Shown here in pieces: positions 12,673 through 24,042 of a stretch of 64,000 bases of DNA (position 1 is the first letter of the stretch; the number at the start of each line of letters is the position of its first letter). Source of the DNA: Ophiobolus disseminans (Eukaryota; Ascomycota; Dothideomycetes; Pleosporales; Phaeosphaeriaceae); NCBI GenBank assembly GCA_010093685.1, contig MU006242.1:620001-684000 (forward strand), given 5' to 3'. The position numbers were made by a program, and so were the translations under genes. Below the pieces are notes generated by a model that was not told where the DNA came from, did not search any database, and saw only the letters and a list, made by a program, of their open reading frames with translations.

Positions 12673-13694
12673 ATGGAGTTTTCATACTTCAGCGCGCCAC
12701 AACAGCCCTACCACCATTTCATGGACATGTCCTCGAATTCATTTCCACATACTGGGGTCGATCACGACACCATCAGAAGCGTTGTATGTGCTCCAGGGCT
12801 GCTTTCGGACTGCGGCCCCGCACTTCAGCCTTGCGGATTATTACTAATCTGAACATCACAGGAGACGCTCGATCCTTCTATCTTCCCAGCTCCTTACGAT
12901 GCCTTTTCGTTCCACAGCCTGCCCACTCCACAGCAAGGATCGCCAGACGCTGCATTAGCACTCACACCTATGCCTCTCGGTAGCGTAGATTCGGGCCTTG
13001 GCGACATAGATGACGGCCGGGGAAGCCGGACGCGCAGCAGTAGTGAAGAGAAGGAGAGCCTCACACCTGCTCAAAGCAGACGGAAGGCGCAAAATCGCGC
13101 AGCGTACGTGTAATCTCATTCAGGTGTTACTAGCGCATTCATTAATTGTAGTCCAGGCAGCGAGCCTTTCGAGAACGAAAAGAGCGGCATGTAAAGGAAC
13201 TCGAAAATAAGCTTTCAGCTCTCGAATCCAGCACACACTCTCTCCAGTCCGACAACGAGCGCCTGAAACTTGCTCTGCAGCGTGCTCGGACCGAGAATGA
13301 GATTCTGCGCGCCACAAGCGGACAGTCACCCACTCCATCACGACCAGTATCAGTCAGCTATCCTTCACCAGGTGCTCATCTCCTGGAAGAGGATGGAAAA
13401 GACGATGAATACAACATTCAGTTACTCAACAAAGGTAGTGTCGTGAATGCTGCCGACAAAGACCACGTCGCCTCCCGCCGGAAGACCAAGGGAAAAGAAA
13501 TACCCGCTGCGCAGGCCTGGGACCTCATCCAGTCACATCCTCTCGTCAAACAGGGCCTCGTCGATATCGCTGATGTGTGTGAACGGTTGAAAGGAGCAGC
13601 AAAATGCGACGGCCATGGCCCAGCCTTCGAAGAGAGCACAATCTGGCAGGCAGTTGAAGAGTCGCGACGAAGTGGTGGAGACGAACTCATCTGA
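12673..13694 (+). CDS. AP-1-like (Yap/Pap1 type) bZIP transcription factor
   Basis: Three exons, 12673-12783, 12862-13103 and 13157-13694, close in frame to 296 aa. The basic region reads QNRAAQRAFRERKERHVKEL across the second intron. It is the Yap1-class form (QxxxQxAFRxRK) and is followed by a leucine-zipper coiled coil. The C-terminal ~65 residues (HPLVKQGLVDIADVCERL, then KCDG) resemble the Yap1 C-terminal domain, which in other fungi senses oxidants and controls nuclear export. Only two Cys are visible there, so redox sensing is uncertain. Short Yap-like factors of this size often sit in or beside secondary-metabolite clusters, and this one lies 4.3 kb from the terpene cyclase. A regulatory link to that cluster is inference. 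Confidence 0.88.
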
Positions 13695-16287
13695 TTTCCA
13701 CTCTCTATACTCGGCTTCAAGTTGGATGATTTCACGTCTTTTTCAATACCCTATTTGCGCCTTGAGCATGGTTTCGATTGGCGTTCCGGACCTACGGCGT
13801 TTGGTGGCTGGTACCACATCTCTGAAGTGGTTTCAAGATGCTGGCGATCGGTTGAGGATTCAGCTATCAATGCTATGTCGTTTTCGCTACGATGTTTGTC
13901 GTTATGATCTGGACGAAGCTATCGATACTTGATGTCAGCTTGTGCTTCAAAGCCTTTGGGTCAGCTGCTTCGCTTTCCTCGTGCGCTATCGATCCTGTCT
14001 GAACGCAGACTTTGGACGAGGCTTATCAGGAGGTTGGCCCGTTTTCGACAGAGAAAGCAACCGTTTTGATTTTCTTGCGGTAGTTCAAGATGCATAGTAC
14101 TGCCTGGATCCGTGCAGTATCAAGCATTGCACAACGCAGTAGCTCAACAAGCTTAGCGGCCCTGCAGTGGCTATGTTGCATATTCCAATATTACTGGCAC
14201 ATGACGGAGGCACAATTCCAGCACTGCATGAGCGCGCACACTCACGGTTCGGTATCAAATCCTAATTACCACCGACATGCACTCGGGCGAATAGATACCG
14301 CAAGGCGCGTACAATGATGCGCAAGTGCTGATATTCTGGCCATCAGCACTTCAACAGCGTACTACCCATAACAATATAATTACATCACTCAGCCTCAGTT
14401 GCAGCCTCGGTGGATACTACATGTAACCTCATTTCCAAACGTCAAAAACGTGATCGTACGGCACCTATTTTTGCGTGCCCTTTGTCATGATACGCACGAT
14501 CAATCCTTCGCGGCTACTCCCTGCAAGCGAGATGATGATTGCTGGGGCTGAGGAGAGGCTGTGTCGGCGAACCTGGGCCAAGGCGCCGTTGAGCTAGACG
14601 GGACGGGAAGATGTGCGATTTTGCATGGTCTGAAATGATGTGTAGCGTATGGGTCATATGCGATGTTGGCGATGCCGTTTGATGCTGAAGGATTCCACTG
14701 TTGTTCCGACTTTGAAGCGTGAAGAAGCTCAAACTCGAGTTATCTCGGTAGGTCAGTTCTGGAAACTCAACTCTGAGTTCATAACGTTTTAGGTGGTATG
14801 CAGCGAGGCAGTCGCAGTAGCGGTCAAAGCATCATTAAACCCAATCTCACTTCACAGGTGTTCAACAAACTCCAACACCGCGGGTATCCCACCGTGCGCA
14901 TGCAGGCGCCATCTCCCGAGGTCACTATCTCGTAAAGCTGACACGCACTCCCGAATACATTACACCTGCCCAGTCAGCAAGGTAGCTTTACAGCGCGCAT
15001 GAGCCAATCAGTCGTAAACAGCGCCCTATCAAGCAGCAGCCACGGGCTCAAATACTCAAATAAATAAACACTCAAATCTCTACCGAACACCCTACACCTG
15101 CTTTGTGCAATACACGACTCTCGAAAATGTACAATCCGCCCGAAAAAGCTTCCAGTACCTTCTCTCTCCCCACGCGCCCTACCCACTTACCCCTCTATGC
15201 ACCCGTCCCAAAATCCGCCCACCAACCCACATGCGCAGACGAACGCCCAAGGATAACGCCCTCCTCGTATCTGCATGCACACCCCTGCCCCCTCGAAGCA
15301 AAGTCAGCAACGCTTGCGCTGGCAGTGCAGCATGTCAGCACAGCAAGTCTGTGGGGGGAGGCATTAGATAAGCCAGATAGTGCAGGGGTAGCTCGAGAGT
15401 CAGCACTTTGAGATGTGGAAGGGGCTGTGCTTTGCGCTCGCTCTACGGTTTTGTTGGTTGACGGGGCGTGCTAGGAAATGTATTGGGTGGTGATGGAAGT
15501 GGGGTTTGGGATTGTTGGCGGGGCGGGGCGGGGCGTTAGTTTGTTGGCTCTTTGATAAGGTGGAACATGTTTCCACAGTTTTTCCCGTTGTGGTAGGTAG
15601 TGTTTCTAGAGCGCAGGACGTGGCTTTTAATGCGGGACATCTATCACACGATGCAAGACCGAAGGATGGACTCGAATGCGGAAACCCGCGGAGGTAGGTC
15701 TGCAATGCGGCAAGCTTCGAAGTATAGGAAACCTATGGAATGCATGGAAGAGCGGCAATGGGTACTTTTTACCTAGGTAATCGTTATGGGGATGATACAC
15801 CCGATGATAGGCTCCTCCACCATTTCGTTCCTCCTTCAAAATCGTTGTTGAAGAGAAAGTGAGGTTATATCTCCATCGCAGCTCGCCTCCTCGCTCTCGT
15901 CAAGTCGTGAAAGCCAGAGAAAGGCTAAGATTGACGACTACATCTACGTACGTAAAAGCTGTTCTAAATTCTAACATTACTCTGTAGAAACACAGGATAA
16001 CATAATCCATTTCCAGCTTTCGCGACTTGTCGAGGGTCTCGCTACCATCCGCTAAAATATCGACCATCAGCTATTCTGTGAACCACAACACGTTCGACAC
16101 GATGCGACACGCATGCCAACATAAAAAAGTGAGCAAATGAGGATCAATCGTTGGTAGAACACAGTGAGTTCAAGTCAATGGGTTACATTATCACATTATG
16201 CTGCCGAACTGGAAGAACGTCAATTTATAACATGCATTGAGTATTTCTATTAATGAGCTCCGAACAGTTATCATATCTTCTGTCTAT
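13695..16287. other. Intergenic, about 2.6 kb, no gene supported
   Basis: Only overlapping short frames occur. The longest tidy one (15103-15411, 102 codons, Pro-rich) has no recognisable motif and was not accepted. A perfect palindrome TACCTAGGTA lies at 15770-15779. Confidence 0.4.
15770..15779. repeat. Palindrome TACCTAGGTA, copy 1
   Basis: A perfect 10-bp palindrome. The same word recurs at 18038-18047, and close variants occur near 21070, 21305, 39380 and 39551. Function is unknown. Confidence 0.5.
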
Positions 16288-18017
16288 TCAGCTGCTACTT
16301 GAGTAACCGAACAAGGACATAGCGTCGGTAAAAAGCACTGCTACTACCGCAAAGCCAACGGGAACGATGATGCCGCGGATTACTGATGACCAGCCGCTCG
16401 CTAGCATGTAACAAGTCTCTCTGCACGTTTGTTTGAAGCTGATCGTGATTGGAGATGGTGCAACTGTAGCGGTCAAATTCTCGACTGGGCGTTTGGGCGG
16501 TAGCTCGATCGGAAATATAACACTTCCGTCTGGTTGCAACATGCCGTCGTCCATATATCGCGAAAGACCATAACTGTGGTCAACTTTATCAGCATTTTTC
16601 GTCTTTCTATGCAAGGGACATGGCCCTCTTACCTCCAATGAAGATTGCATACGATCAAATCCTTGCACGCTCGCACGTAACGATTCATCGTCGGTTGAAG
16701 CTCTACCGGGACCTCTTTGTAAAGCTCCAATTCCACCTCGTTGAACTTGTTGTAACATTCATGTAGCATGTCTCCCGCGAGGTCCATCGCTTGTTGAGCT
16801 TCCAGGTTGTTGTGATACATCAACAATGGGACAAGGCTTTCGAATTGGCCGTGCTTCTGGGAGCAAAGTTAGACATTTGCAGTGTAACAGAAACGGGTGT
16901 GGAGCTTACAATTTCTCGCCAAAGTGAAAGCATATCATTGCTTCTGTGTAAATGCGTCAGCCAGTACGCTCGTAACCCACGGCAGCATACTAACTCACAT
17001 GATACCCATCCGAGCCAAGAGTCTCCACATCTTGTTCATGTGCTTGTTTTTCTTAAATGAAAATTCCTCGGGAATCTCCAACTGGTAGTTATAGCTTGAG
17101 GAGACGGCGGTCAGTGAGAGTTCGATCCATGTAGAACCAAAACTCACTAGATCAGCGAAAGAAGAGGAAACACGGCGATATTCCTCTCCCGACGCGTAAG
17201 ATACTGCTCGACGGGAACAGGCTCGGTAAGCTCTCGTTCCATCTGACCCTGGATGCTCGATGTGATAAATGCGCACTGAGCCCACTTGAACTGCTCGTTC
17301 GTTTCTGGCAACGCTGATGTCAGCACACTTCTCTTGCTGTGATTCCAATGGAAGATCGATAGACATACCAGGTGTTCCTCTTGCGCGAATCTCATTACCC
17401 AAATCCCAGAAGCTTTGGATGGCTGGATTTGGATGCGGTTTTCTCTGTATTATGGGATCCCATGATAAGCTTTGTTCTACACAAGCAATCGTGTCGGCAT
17501 GGTATTGTGTTATAGCTTCAGGCTTGTAATCCAGCGACCCATCGTCGATAGCTGATCTGATCAGCATGCGTTATGTATAATTGAGCGGCGAGAATTACCG
17601 TCGTCCCAAGGGAAGTACTAATCCTGTCAGCAACTTCATACTTGAAACAATGTAAGGTTAGGATATCATACCCAGGCGATGAGCTTTGCCATTGTTAGCA
17701 GCTGTCCTCTAGCTGCATCAGGATAGTTCATGGCCGCGAAACCCGGCGCATTTAGTTTTGAGATCTTCTTCCGGATCTTCTCCTCTTTGAACCAACTATG
17801 AGGATAGAGTTAGTCATGTCTTCTGTTGCGAGTCTCAAGCATGATCGGGATGTTGAAATCCTTACTGATGAACCCATTTCCAGAAGTCATCTTGAATGGA
17901 GTCCAGATGTGGATTGATACCAAGCGGCCAATCCGGACACAACGTTGAGATTGCAGGTACGACTAGGATCGCGCCCTCAAGATCCTCAAATAACGGCTCA
18001 AATTGCTCTCGTGGCAT
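16288..18017 (-). CDS. Class I (sesqui)terpene cyclase with C-terminal hydrophobic tail
   Basis: Nine exons (17866-18017, 17672-17795, 17599-17617, 17369-17551, 17148-17304, 16999-17094, 16910-16943, 16633-16856, 16288-16573) close to 424 aa. The enzyme would ionise a prenyl diphosphate, probably farnesyl diphosphate, and cyclise it. The Asp-rich motif is WDDAIDDG (DDxxD at residues 97-101). The NSE triad is NDMLSLWRE (Asn246, Ser250, Glu254). The late effector is SYGLSRY (RY at 335-336). Together these bind three Mg ions and diphosphate in fungal microbial-type sesquiterpene synthases. Exon 3 is only 19 nt and carries the first half of DDxxD. After RY, where such enzymes normally end within a few tens of residues, ~88 residues follow, including a hydrophobic stretch (~393-413, RGIIVPVGFAVVAVLF) that could anchor it in a membrane. 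Product unknown. P450s and a membrane protein lie alongside. Confidence 0.9.
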
Positions 18018-18037
18018 CGCGAAGGATTGTTGTGGAG

Positions 18038-18047
18038 TACCTAGGTA
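18038..18047. repeat. Palindrome TACCTAGGTA, copy 2, just upstream of the cyclase start
   Basis: Identical to the copy at 15770. It lies about 20 bp before the minus-strand start codon (18017), in the expected 5' leader or core promoter. Confidence 0.5.
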
Positions 18048-18694
18048 ACAGTAGTAGAGAGTGGTTCATCACATGTCGAAGGAACCAATGCGGAAAGAGC
18101 AATAAACCTCGGGAGGAAGTCACTTATGATGATTCCAACGAGGTGGTAAGGCAGACTCGATATATGATCGCTAATCTCGGAATGCCCGTGAGCATGAGTC
18201 AAAACATACAAGGCATACTTTCGCCACGCGCCAGATGAAGAACACTGAGGCTCGGGCTGGACCATCATCGGCAGGCATGGGGAGATTAGCAAACCGCCAT
18301 TAAACTGCTCTGCTCCAGGCAGAATCCTTACCGCGACACGATTTCTTCATCCTGGTAACGTGGGAGGGTTGCTGCTGGATATCGACGACTGATCAACCCA
18401 CTGATGCAGGCTAGCCACAGACCGTGGCTAATCGGGTCCCAGTCGTCTGTATTTTCATCGGAATGTAACTGCAATGCACGCTATCTAGTATCGGTGTTGA
18501 AGGAGTACCAGCGAACTGCCAAGGGGCGGTGACATGCCGTTTCATAACTTTAGCTTTATGCACAACGCAGTATGTTTGCGCCGTTCACAGGTCCCGACTT
18601 TAGTTAGTTTTGCCCACGTACTACAGGCGATTTGTCTTTGCCTGAAAGGGTACAATATCACTGAAATTCTGAGCTTTGATGAAATTAGCAACAC

Positions 18695-18712
18695 TACCTG
18701 GGTACCCAGGTA
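18695..18712. repeat. 18-bp perfect palindrome (TACCTGGGTACCCAGGTA)
   Basis: Reads the same on both strands and shares its TACC...GGTA ends with the shorter palindromes. It lies between the divergent starts of the cyclase and the SAT4-like gene, so a dimeric regulator site is possible but unproven. Confidence 0.45.
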
Positions 18713-19155
18713 ATGGTAAACCGATAACAAGGCGTCCCAGTCGTTCCACGTGCAAGGCGATTTCATTAATCTTGACGATAGCTTGGAGCATGACCATTGA
18801 ATGTATTCATTGGTAGGTAGACTGCTGCTGCTGGGTCTATTCCAGCCTGATTTGATCTCACCGAAGCTGCGGTGTCTTCACATGCAGTACGCTGAATTTG
18901 AACTGCATGCACTCAGCTAGGGTCCGTTGTAAGTCTCGTTTAGCATCGGAGTCCGATGTCATTTTTTGCACTGCATGGGTTGGGGTGATTAGCGAATCAG
19001 AGCGGGACAAGGGTGTTGGCTGTCTGCAGGATTCTAAGCTTCAGGCATGAATTTAGTTTGAGTAGTCCCTGTCAGATCTCTGTGTCTTACTCTTCCATCT
19101 CTTGTTGTTCAGTTCGACATTCTCTGCGTCATTGCTAGCACTGGTTTTGGTCGCG

Positions 19156-20463
19156 ATGTCAGCACCCACCCCAGAAGAAATCGCTCAGCTGAGAGCAAAC
19201 GATCATGAAAACCTACGAGGGCCTCTTATCGTTGGACACACGGTCTGTCTCTTCGTCGCATTCATTTCAGTCATCTTGAGATTCTGGGCTCGGCGCCTTG
19301 TTAAGACATATTGGGGGGCGGATGATTGGATGAATGCGGGAGGCTTGGTAACACCTCCAAATTTTCGACCAGAAACGACTCCTCCTGACAATGTTACTCT
19401 AGGTAATCACGGGAGTGTATACAGCTGCCAACCTAGTCATGATCGGGCGTGGAATGGGGCGGCACATCTGGTGGTTGGAAGATCTTCCATCCTTCGTGAA
19501 GGTATTTCGTTACTCTCCTTATGCATGCGAAAGTGTATAACTGACCTGGCTCTACAAATTAGCTGTCTCTGGTAGCAGAAGTCACTTACAACATGGCTAT
19601 CCCATTGATCAAATCCTCGATCCTTCTTCTCTACCACCGGATCTTTCCTCAACAGTGGTTCCATCGGGCTCTCCTAGGACTCGGAATCTTCATTGTTGGA
19701 TACTCCCTTGCGCAAATCATCTCGACGATACTCCAATGCACTCCTATAGAGTCGCTGTGGGGAGGAAGCCCGAAAGAGCACTGCATCAACTATCCCCTGC
19801 TCATCAAGATCTGCGGCACCATCAATATCCTTACGGATGTAGCTATTCTAGCTCTCCCAATACCATCGCTATGGAAACTGAACCTGTCCATGGCTAGGAA
19901 GAGGCTGTTAATCGTTATGTTCTTGGCCGGCGGAATGTGAGTTGAGTCCCATCACACTAAAAGATTTGTCTAACTTTTGATGCCCAGAGCATGCATTGCC
20001 AGTATCATACGTCTGTTCTACGTTAACAAGATCGGAAATAGCCACGATCCAACATGTAAGTGACTGCGAGGCTTCGACGGTCTGTTCTAATCTGTCCACA
20101 GGGGATTATGCAATTCCTGCACTCATCGCGAATGCTGAGCTTTGCATTGGCGTGCTAGCCGCCAATTTGCCTACCTACCGCCCCCTTGTCTCGGCTCTGA
20201 TATCAAGACGGCTTGCCGATGACACCAAGCGAACACGGGGAGCTGGATCGTACTTGCCCGTCAAAGATTCCCTACAAGTGCCGATTAGTAGCCACTTCAC
20301 CCGGAAAAGCGTCACAAATACGGAACTCGACGACGTGGAGATGCTTCGAGGAAACGAAATCCACAAGGTCAAGACTCAAATATCAAACAGCGACGAAGTG
20401 TGGAAAGGGCATCATGACAACGAGATTCGGGTGACGACTTCGTTTAGGACGTCTGGAACCTGA
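19156..20463 (+). CDS. Seven-helix SAT4/Rhodopsin-domain integral membrane protein
   Basis: Five exons (19156-19347, 19403-19501, 19563-19936, 19988-20055, 20102-20463) close to 364 aa. The plan is that of the large fungal SAT4/Rhodopsin-domain family: an early helix (IVGHTVCLFVAFISVILRFW), the WGADDW motif, then helices near LIKSSILLLYHRIF, ALLGLGIFIVGYSLAQII, the Cys motif CTPIESLW, a helix at INILTDVAILALPIPSLWKL and a final pair ending in a ~90-residue hydrophilic tail. Start at ATG 19156 (MSAPTPEEIAQ); upstream in-frame codons are not ATG. Members have been linked to surface sensing and some sit in metabolite clusters, but no biochemical activity is established for the family as a whole. 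Placement between cyclase and P450 suggests a cluster role. Confidence 0.85.
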
Positions 20464-21703
20464 CGTGGAGAACTATACACCGAGGGTTTGCGAAGCTTTC
20501 GATGCAAGAAATGAGAAATGTGATTCTGAATTTCCAACGTCTCATTGCCGTGCCATCGAACCTGTGCCGTAAAGGGACGATGCTAGTCCGGTGTCGCACT
20601 CCCAGAACGCTGATAACGTCCGGGCATTGATCCCAGAGTGACGTCCAAGGAGAATCCGCTCGTCGTTGCCTTCCTGCAGGCATTGCCATGGCTATGATAG
20701 GTACCGTAAAATCGAACTAAGCGCCAATGAGGCTTGGTGAAGGTTGAATGATACCATCTAGACGGACGTTGCAATGGATCACTGTTAGCGTGTATGCGTA
20801 AGACAAAAGGGTGTTTATGTAGATCTCATAGGTCAGGAACGAAGCTCCGATCGAGAGGGAGCGATGCCAAGCCCATACTAGTCCCAACCCATACTAGCTT
20901 TGTCTCGAGCCACAGCTGGATGTTATGGCAAGAGCCCACCGTATGAGAATGCTTGCCGCCTCTATCGACTCCCGACATCGTACCATGTATGATTGAGAGT
21001 CATGCTCACTATTTTGTGCATCAGCCTGCATTGGCGGTCGGAAACCTGCCGGATGACGGGATAAGGTACTCTAGGTACTTAGGTAGAGAACCGGGTTCAA
21101 GGTATGATCAAAGACAATCATTCGGTAATAGTTGCAGCTGTATTAGAACTGTTGAGCCATAACTGACATTTGTAGATGTCATTCGGCCGCCGATGAAAGA
21201 CAGGAACGGTCGCTCCGCGCCGTTAACTTTACAGATCGTCTAGTGACATCCTCGGTCGGACACCAACCCTCGAAATCGTACGATTTGCAGATGGGCGGTT
21301 CAGCTCCTAGGTAACCCCGGGTTTAGACTACGCGGGTCGCTCCGCCACTACCAATTTCCCACAGCATGTCACTGTCGCAGCTCGATCCTACCATACGATG
21401 ACATCCGTTTCGAAGGATGCAATGCTAGACCGTTGCAATCGCAGCGTTTCATGTCCGCAATCAACAAGTTTGCCACTCAGGCGTACCCTGCGGGACCGGG
21501 TTCCAAAACACTCAGCAGGTCTGAGCGGGAGACAATTTTCCAATGGCGTATCGTGATGCACATCCCGTACTACCGCGGAAAATAGCGTGGACTTAGGAGC
21601 CTTTGCAGTACTCTCCAATCACAGTTGCGTTGTTTCTACGCGTGCGTAACAAATCTTTCAACATCAAATTCTCAAGCTCAGTAATGTCAAAAGTGCTGCA
21701 AAC
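20464..21703. other. Intergenic, about 1.2 kb
   Basis: No gene is supported. It contains CTAGGTA-type words near 21070 and 21305, and its end should be the promoter of the P450 gene starting at 21704. Confidence 0.45.
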
Positions 21704-23462
21704 ATGATATCAATTGCTAGCCTTTCGATATCCCAGGTACTGGTCATATCCGCTACCTCATTTGCTGTATATGTAAGAAATCACCTTTCTGGTTTGCAGA
21801 ACACTACACTGATACATCACGTAGTACGTAGCAAATGCAATCTATTGCATTTTCTTCCACAAACTTTCCACATACCCAGGGCCTTTCTTCGCCAAGTTTT
21901 CTGGACTGCCATCGTTCTACCATACCTACCGAGGGAATCGACATGTGTGGCTTTGGCAGTGCCATGAGATCTATGGTAAGACTACTCCTTTTTAACTCAC
22001 TGACTGACTCTAAACGTGATAGGAGATGTTGTTCGCTCTTCCTACGACACTTTAATGTTCTCCGACCCCAACACATACCGGGAAATCTACGGCTCTCATG
22101 CGAATGTAGAAAAAGCGTGGCAATTTGGAATTTGGCCCAAAGATGCTACAGCCGTCAGCACATTTGCGTGTACGAACAAGACTGTGCATAAACGCCGCCG
22201 ACGCAATCTCGAATATGCATTCTGCGATCGCGCCGTGAGGTCGGCGGAGCTGTTTGTCGCCCAGCATACAGACCGCTGGGGTCCGCTTTTAGCAGAAGGC
22301 GCCGGCGACGGATGGAGTGAGCCCAGAAACATGACAGAGTGGGCGAACAGCTTCGTGTTTGACATTCTCTGCGATCTCTGCTTCGGATGGACGTACGAAA
22401 CGAAGAAGCCGGGTCCGAACAAGCTCAGGACGGTCCCGGATGATGTCGCACAGTACATGAAATTCACATATACCGTTAGATCACCCTACTCCTCACTTTG
22501 GGACAACTTGGTGACTGATGTCTCTGCAGATCTTCTACTCTCCCGTAATACGCATATGGCTCTTTCTCAAGCCTCGCGGCCTCGACAACCTCTTGATCCA
22601 ACTAGCCCCTCCTTCCGTACGCCTATTCATGGACTTTGTCGTCGACAACCTCCACGAGCGCCTCGCCCAAGCCAAACTCGAAGAAAAGAACGGCATCCAA
22701 TCCGACCGAGGAGACATGCTCTCCTACCTCATTAACGCAAAAGACGCCGACACAGGAACCCCGGCCTACGACTTCATCGACCTAAACGAAGAAGCCAACA
22801 TGCTCACCGCCGCTGGCGCCGACACTACGTCCGCCGTCATCGCAGCGCTATTCTTCTATCTCGTGCACAACGCCAACGTGCTGCAGACCCTCGTATCAGA
22901 AATCCGCACAACATTCTCTAGTGTGGATGATATTAAGACTGGAAAACAGCTCCAATCGTGTGTCTATCTACACGCCTGCATCGACGAAACGCTACGCATG
23001 AATCCCCACGGCGGATCTGAATCGCGCCGTCAAGTCCTCCCCGGCGGCCTGCGCATAAACGACACCATTATTCCCGCAGACACTATCATCGGCGGAGACG
23101 TCTACGCCATTCACCACAACCCGGATATCTTTCCCTCGCCCTTCGTCTTCCGGCCCGAGCGCTGGATCGCAAGCCCCAACGTCTCCACCGCCAGCGTAAA
23201 AGCGTGCGAAGGCGCTGTTTTCGCCTTCTCGTATGGCGCTCGCGCGTGTCCGGGGAAGAGCCTGGCGCGCATGGAGCTTGCGATTACGATGGCAAGGTTG
23301 GTGTATAAGTATGATTTCCGGGGCGTGCCGGGCGGGACGGAGGGCATGGGAGGGAGTGATATGATGTGGGGACGCAGGCAGAGGACGCAGTTCCAGGTTT
23401 GGGATTATATGGTTGCGCATCGGGATGGGCCGATGGTGCAGTTTAGGGGGAGGGTATGGTGA
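21704..23462 (+). CDS. Cytochrome P450 monooxygenase (cluster P450 1)
   Basis: Four exons (21704-21772, 21825-21975, 22023-22474, 22530-23462) close to 534 aa. A short N-terminal hydrophobic anchor precedes a proline hinge (HKLSTYPGPFFAKFSG). Then come SDPNTYREIYG, the oxygen-binding I-helix AGADTTS (319-325), the K-helix ETLR (377-380), a PERW-type meander (RPERW) and the haem loop FSYGARACPGKSLAR with the axial Cys at about 464. All core P450 elements are present. It would oxidise a small hydrophobic molecule at the ER with a P450 reductase. Its location in the terpene cluster makes the cyclase product the natural candidate substrate, which is inference. The subfamily cannot be set by eye. 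Confidence 0.92.
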
Positions 23463-24042
23463 AGGATGGAGGGGATGGTTGTGGGGTGTGCTGGGATATA
23501 ACGAAGCAGAGAGTGAGGAGTACTTTTGAGAGATATAATGTCTTGTAACATTACCGTTGAGAAGAGTGATTGAGAAACTCATGTTCAAGAGCTGTCTAGC
23601 ATACGTTGATTCCTACCACACGAGTAAAAATTCATGGGGTTGTCGTCATGGGGTTGTAGGATGCTCAAATCGCCCCAGGATACATATCTAATTACGCAAT
23701 TCAAGGAAATTTCAGTACAACTAAGCACGACGCTAGGAAGACGTTGGGAGAGATTCGATGAGTTGTGGTAAGCTGAAGCATCTCTCGGGTCGCCCAATTA
23801 AAATGCAGATGTTGACACTGTGATGTCGTCTGAGACTGCCCGAAAGTTTGATCTTTTCCCTAGAATGCGCCAACGATACAGATGACGGGGCCCTCTGGGG
23901 AAGAATAGATATTGGAATTCGCATGGAAGACAAGTCCTAGTAAGATACTCGGAACTTTAAGTACCATGCTATTTTTAATTACCACTCCAAAAGTCGCGTG
24001 ACACCCACCCTACCTAACCTTACGTCAAAAAGAAGAAAGAAA
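23463..24042. other. Intergenic between convergent P450 genes
   Basis: About 580 bp between two 3' ends, presumably 3' UTRs and terminators. No gene seen. Confidence 0.45.

Larger units (their letters stand above)
18018..19155. promoter_or_regulatory. Divergent region between terpene cyclase and SAT4-like gene
   Basis: The two genes are transcribed away from each other, so this 1.1 kb holds both promoters. It contains TACCTAGGTA at 18038-18047, about 20 bp upstream of the cyclase start, and an 18-bp perfect palindrome at 18695-18712. No gene is seen inside. Confidence 0.5.

Noticed and set aside
15103..15411. 102-codon Pro-rich plus-strand frame
   Set aside because: No recognisable motif and an equal-length frame on the same strand; not enough to call a gene.
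17945..18238. Plus-strand frame of 97 codons
   Set aside because: Overlaps the first exon and promoter of the terpene cyclase and has no motif.
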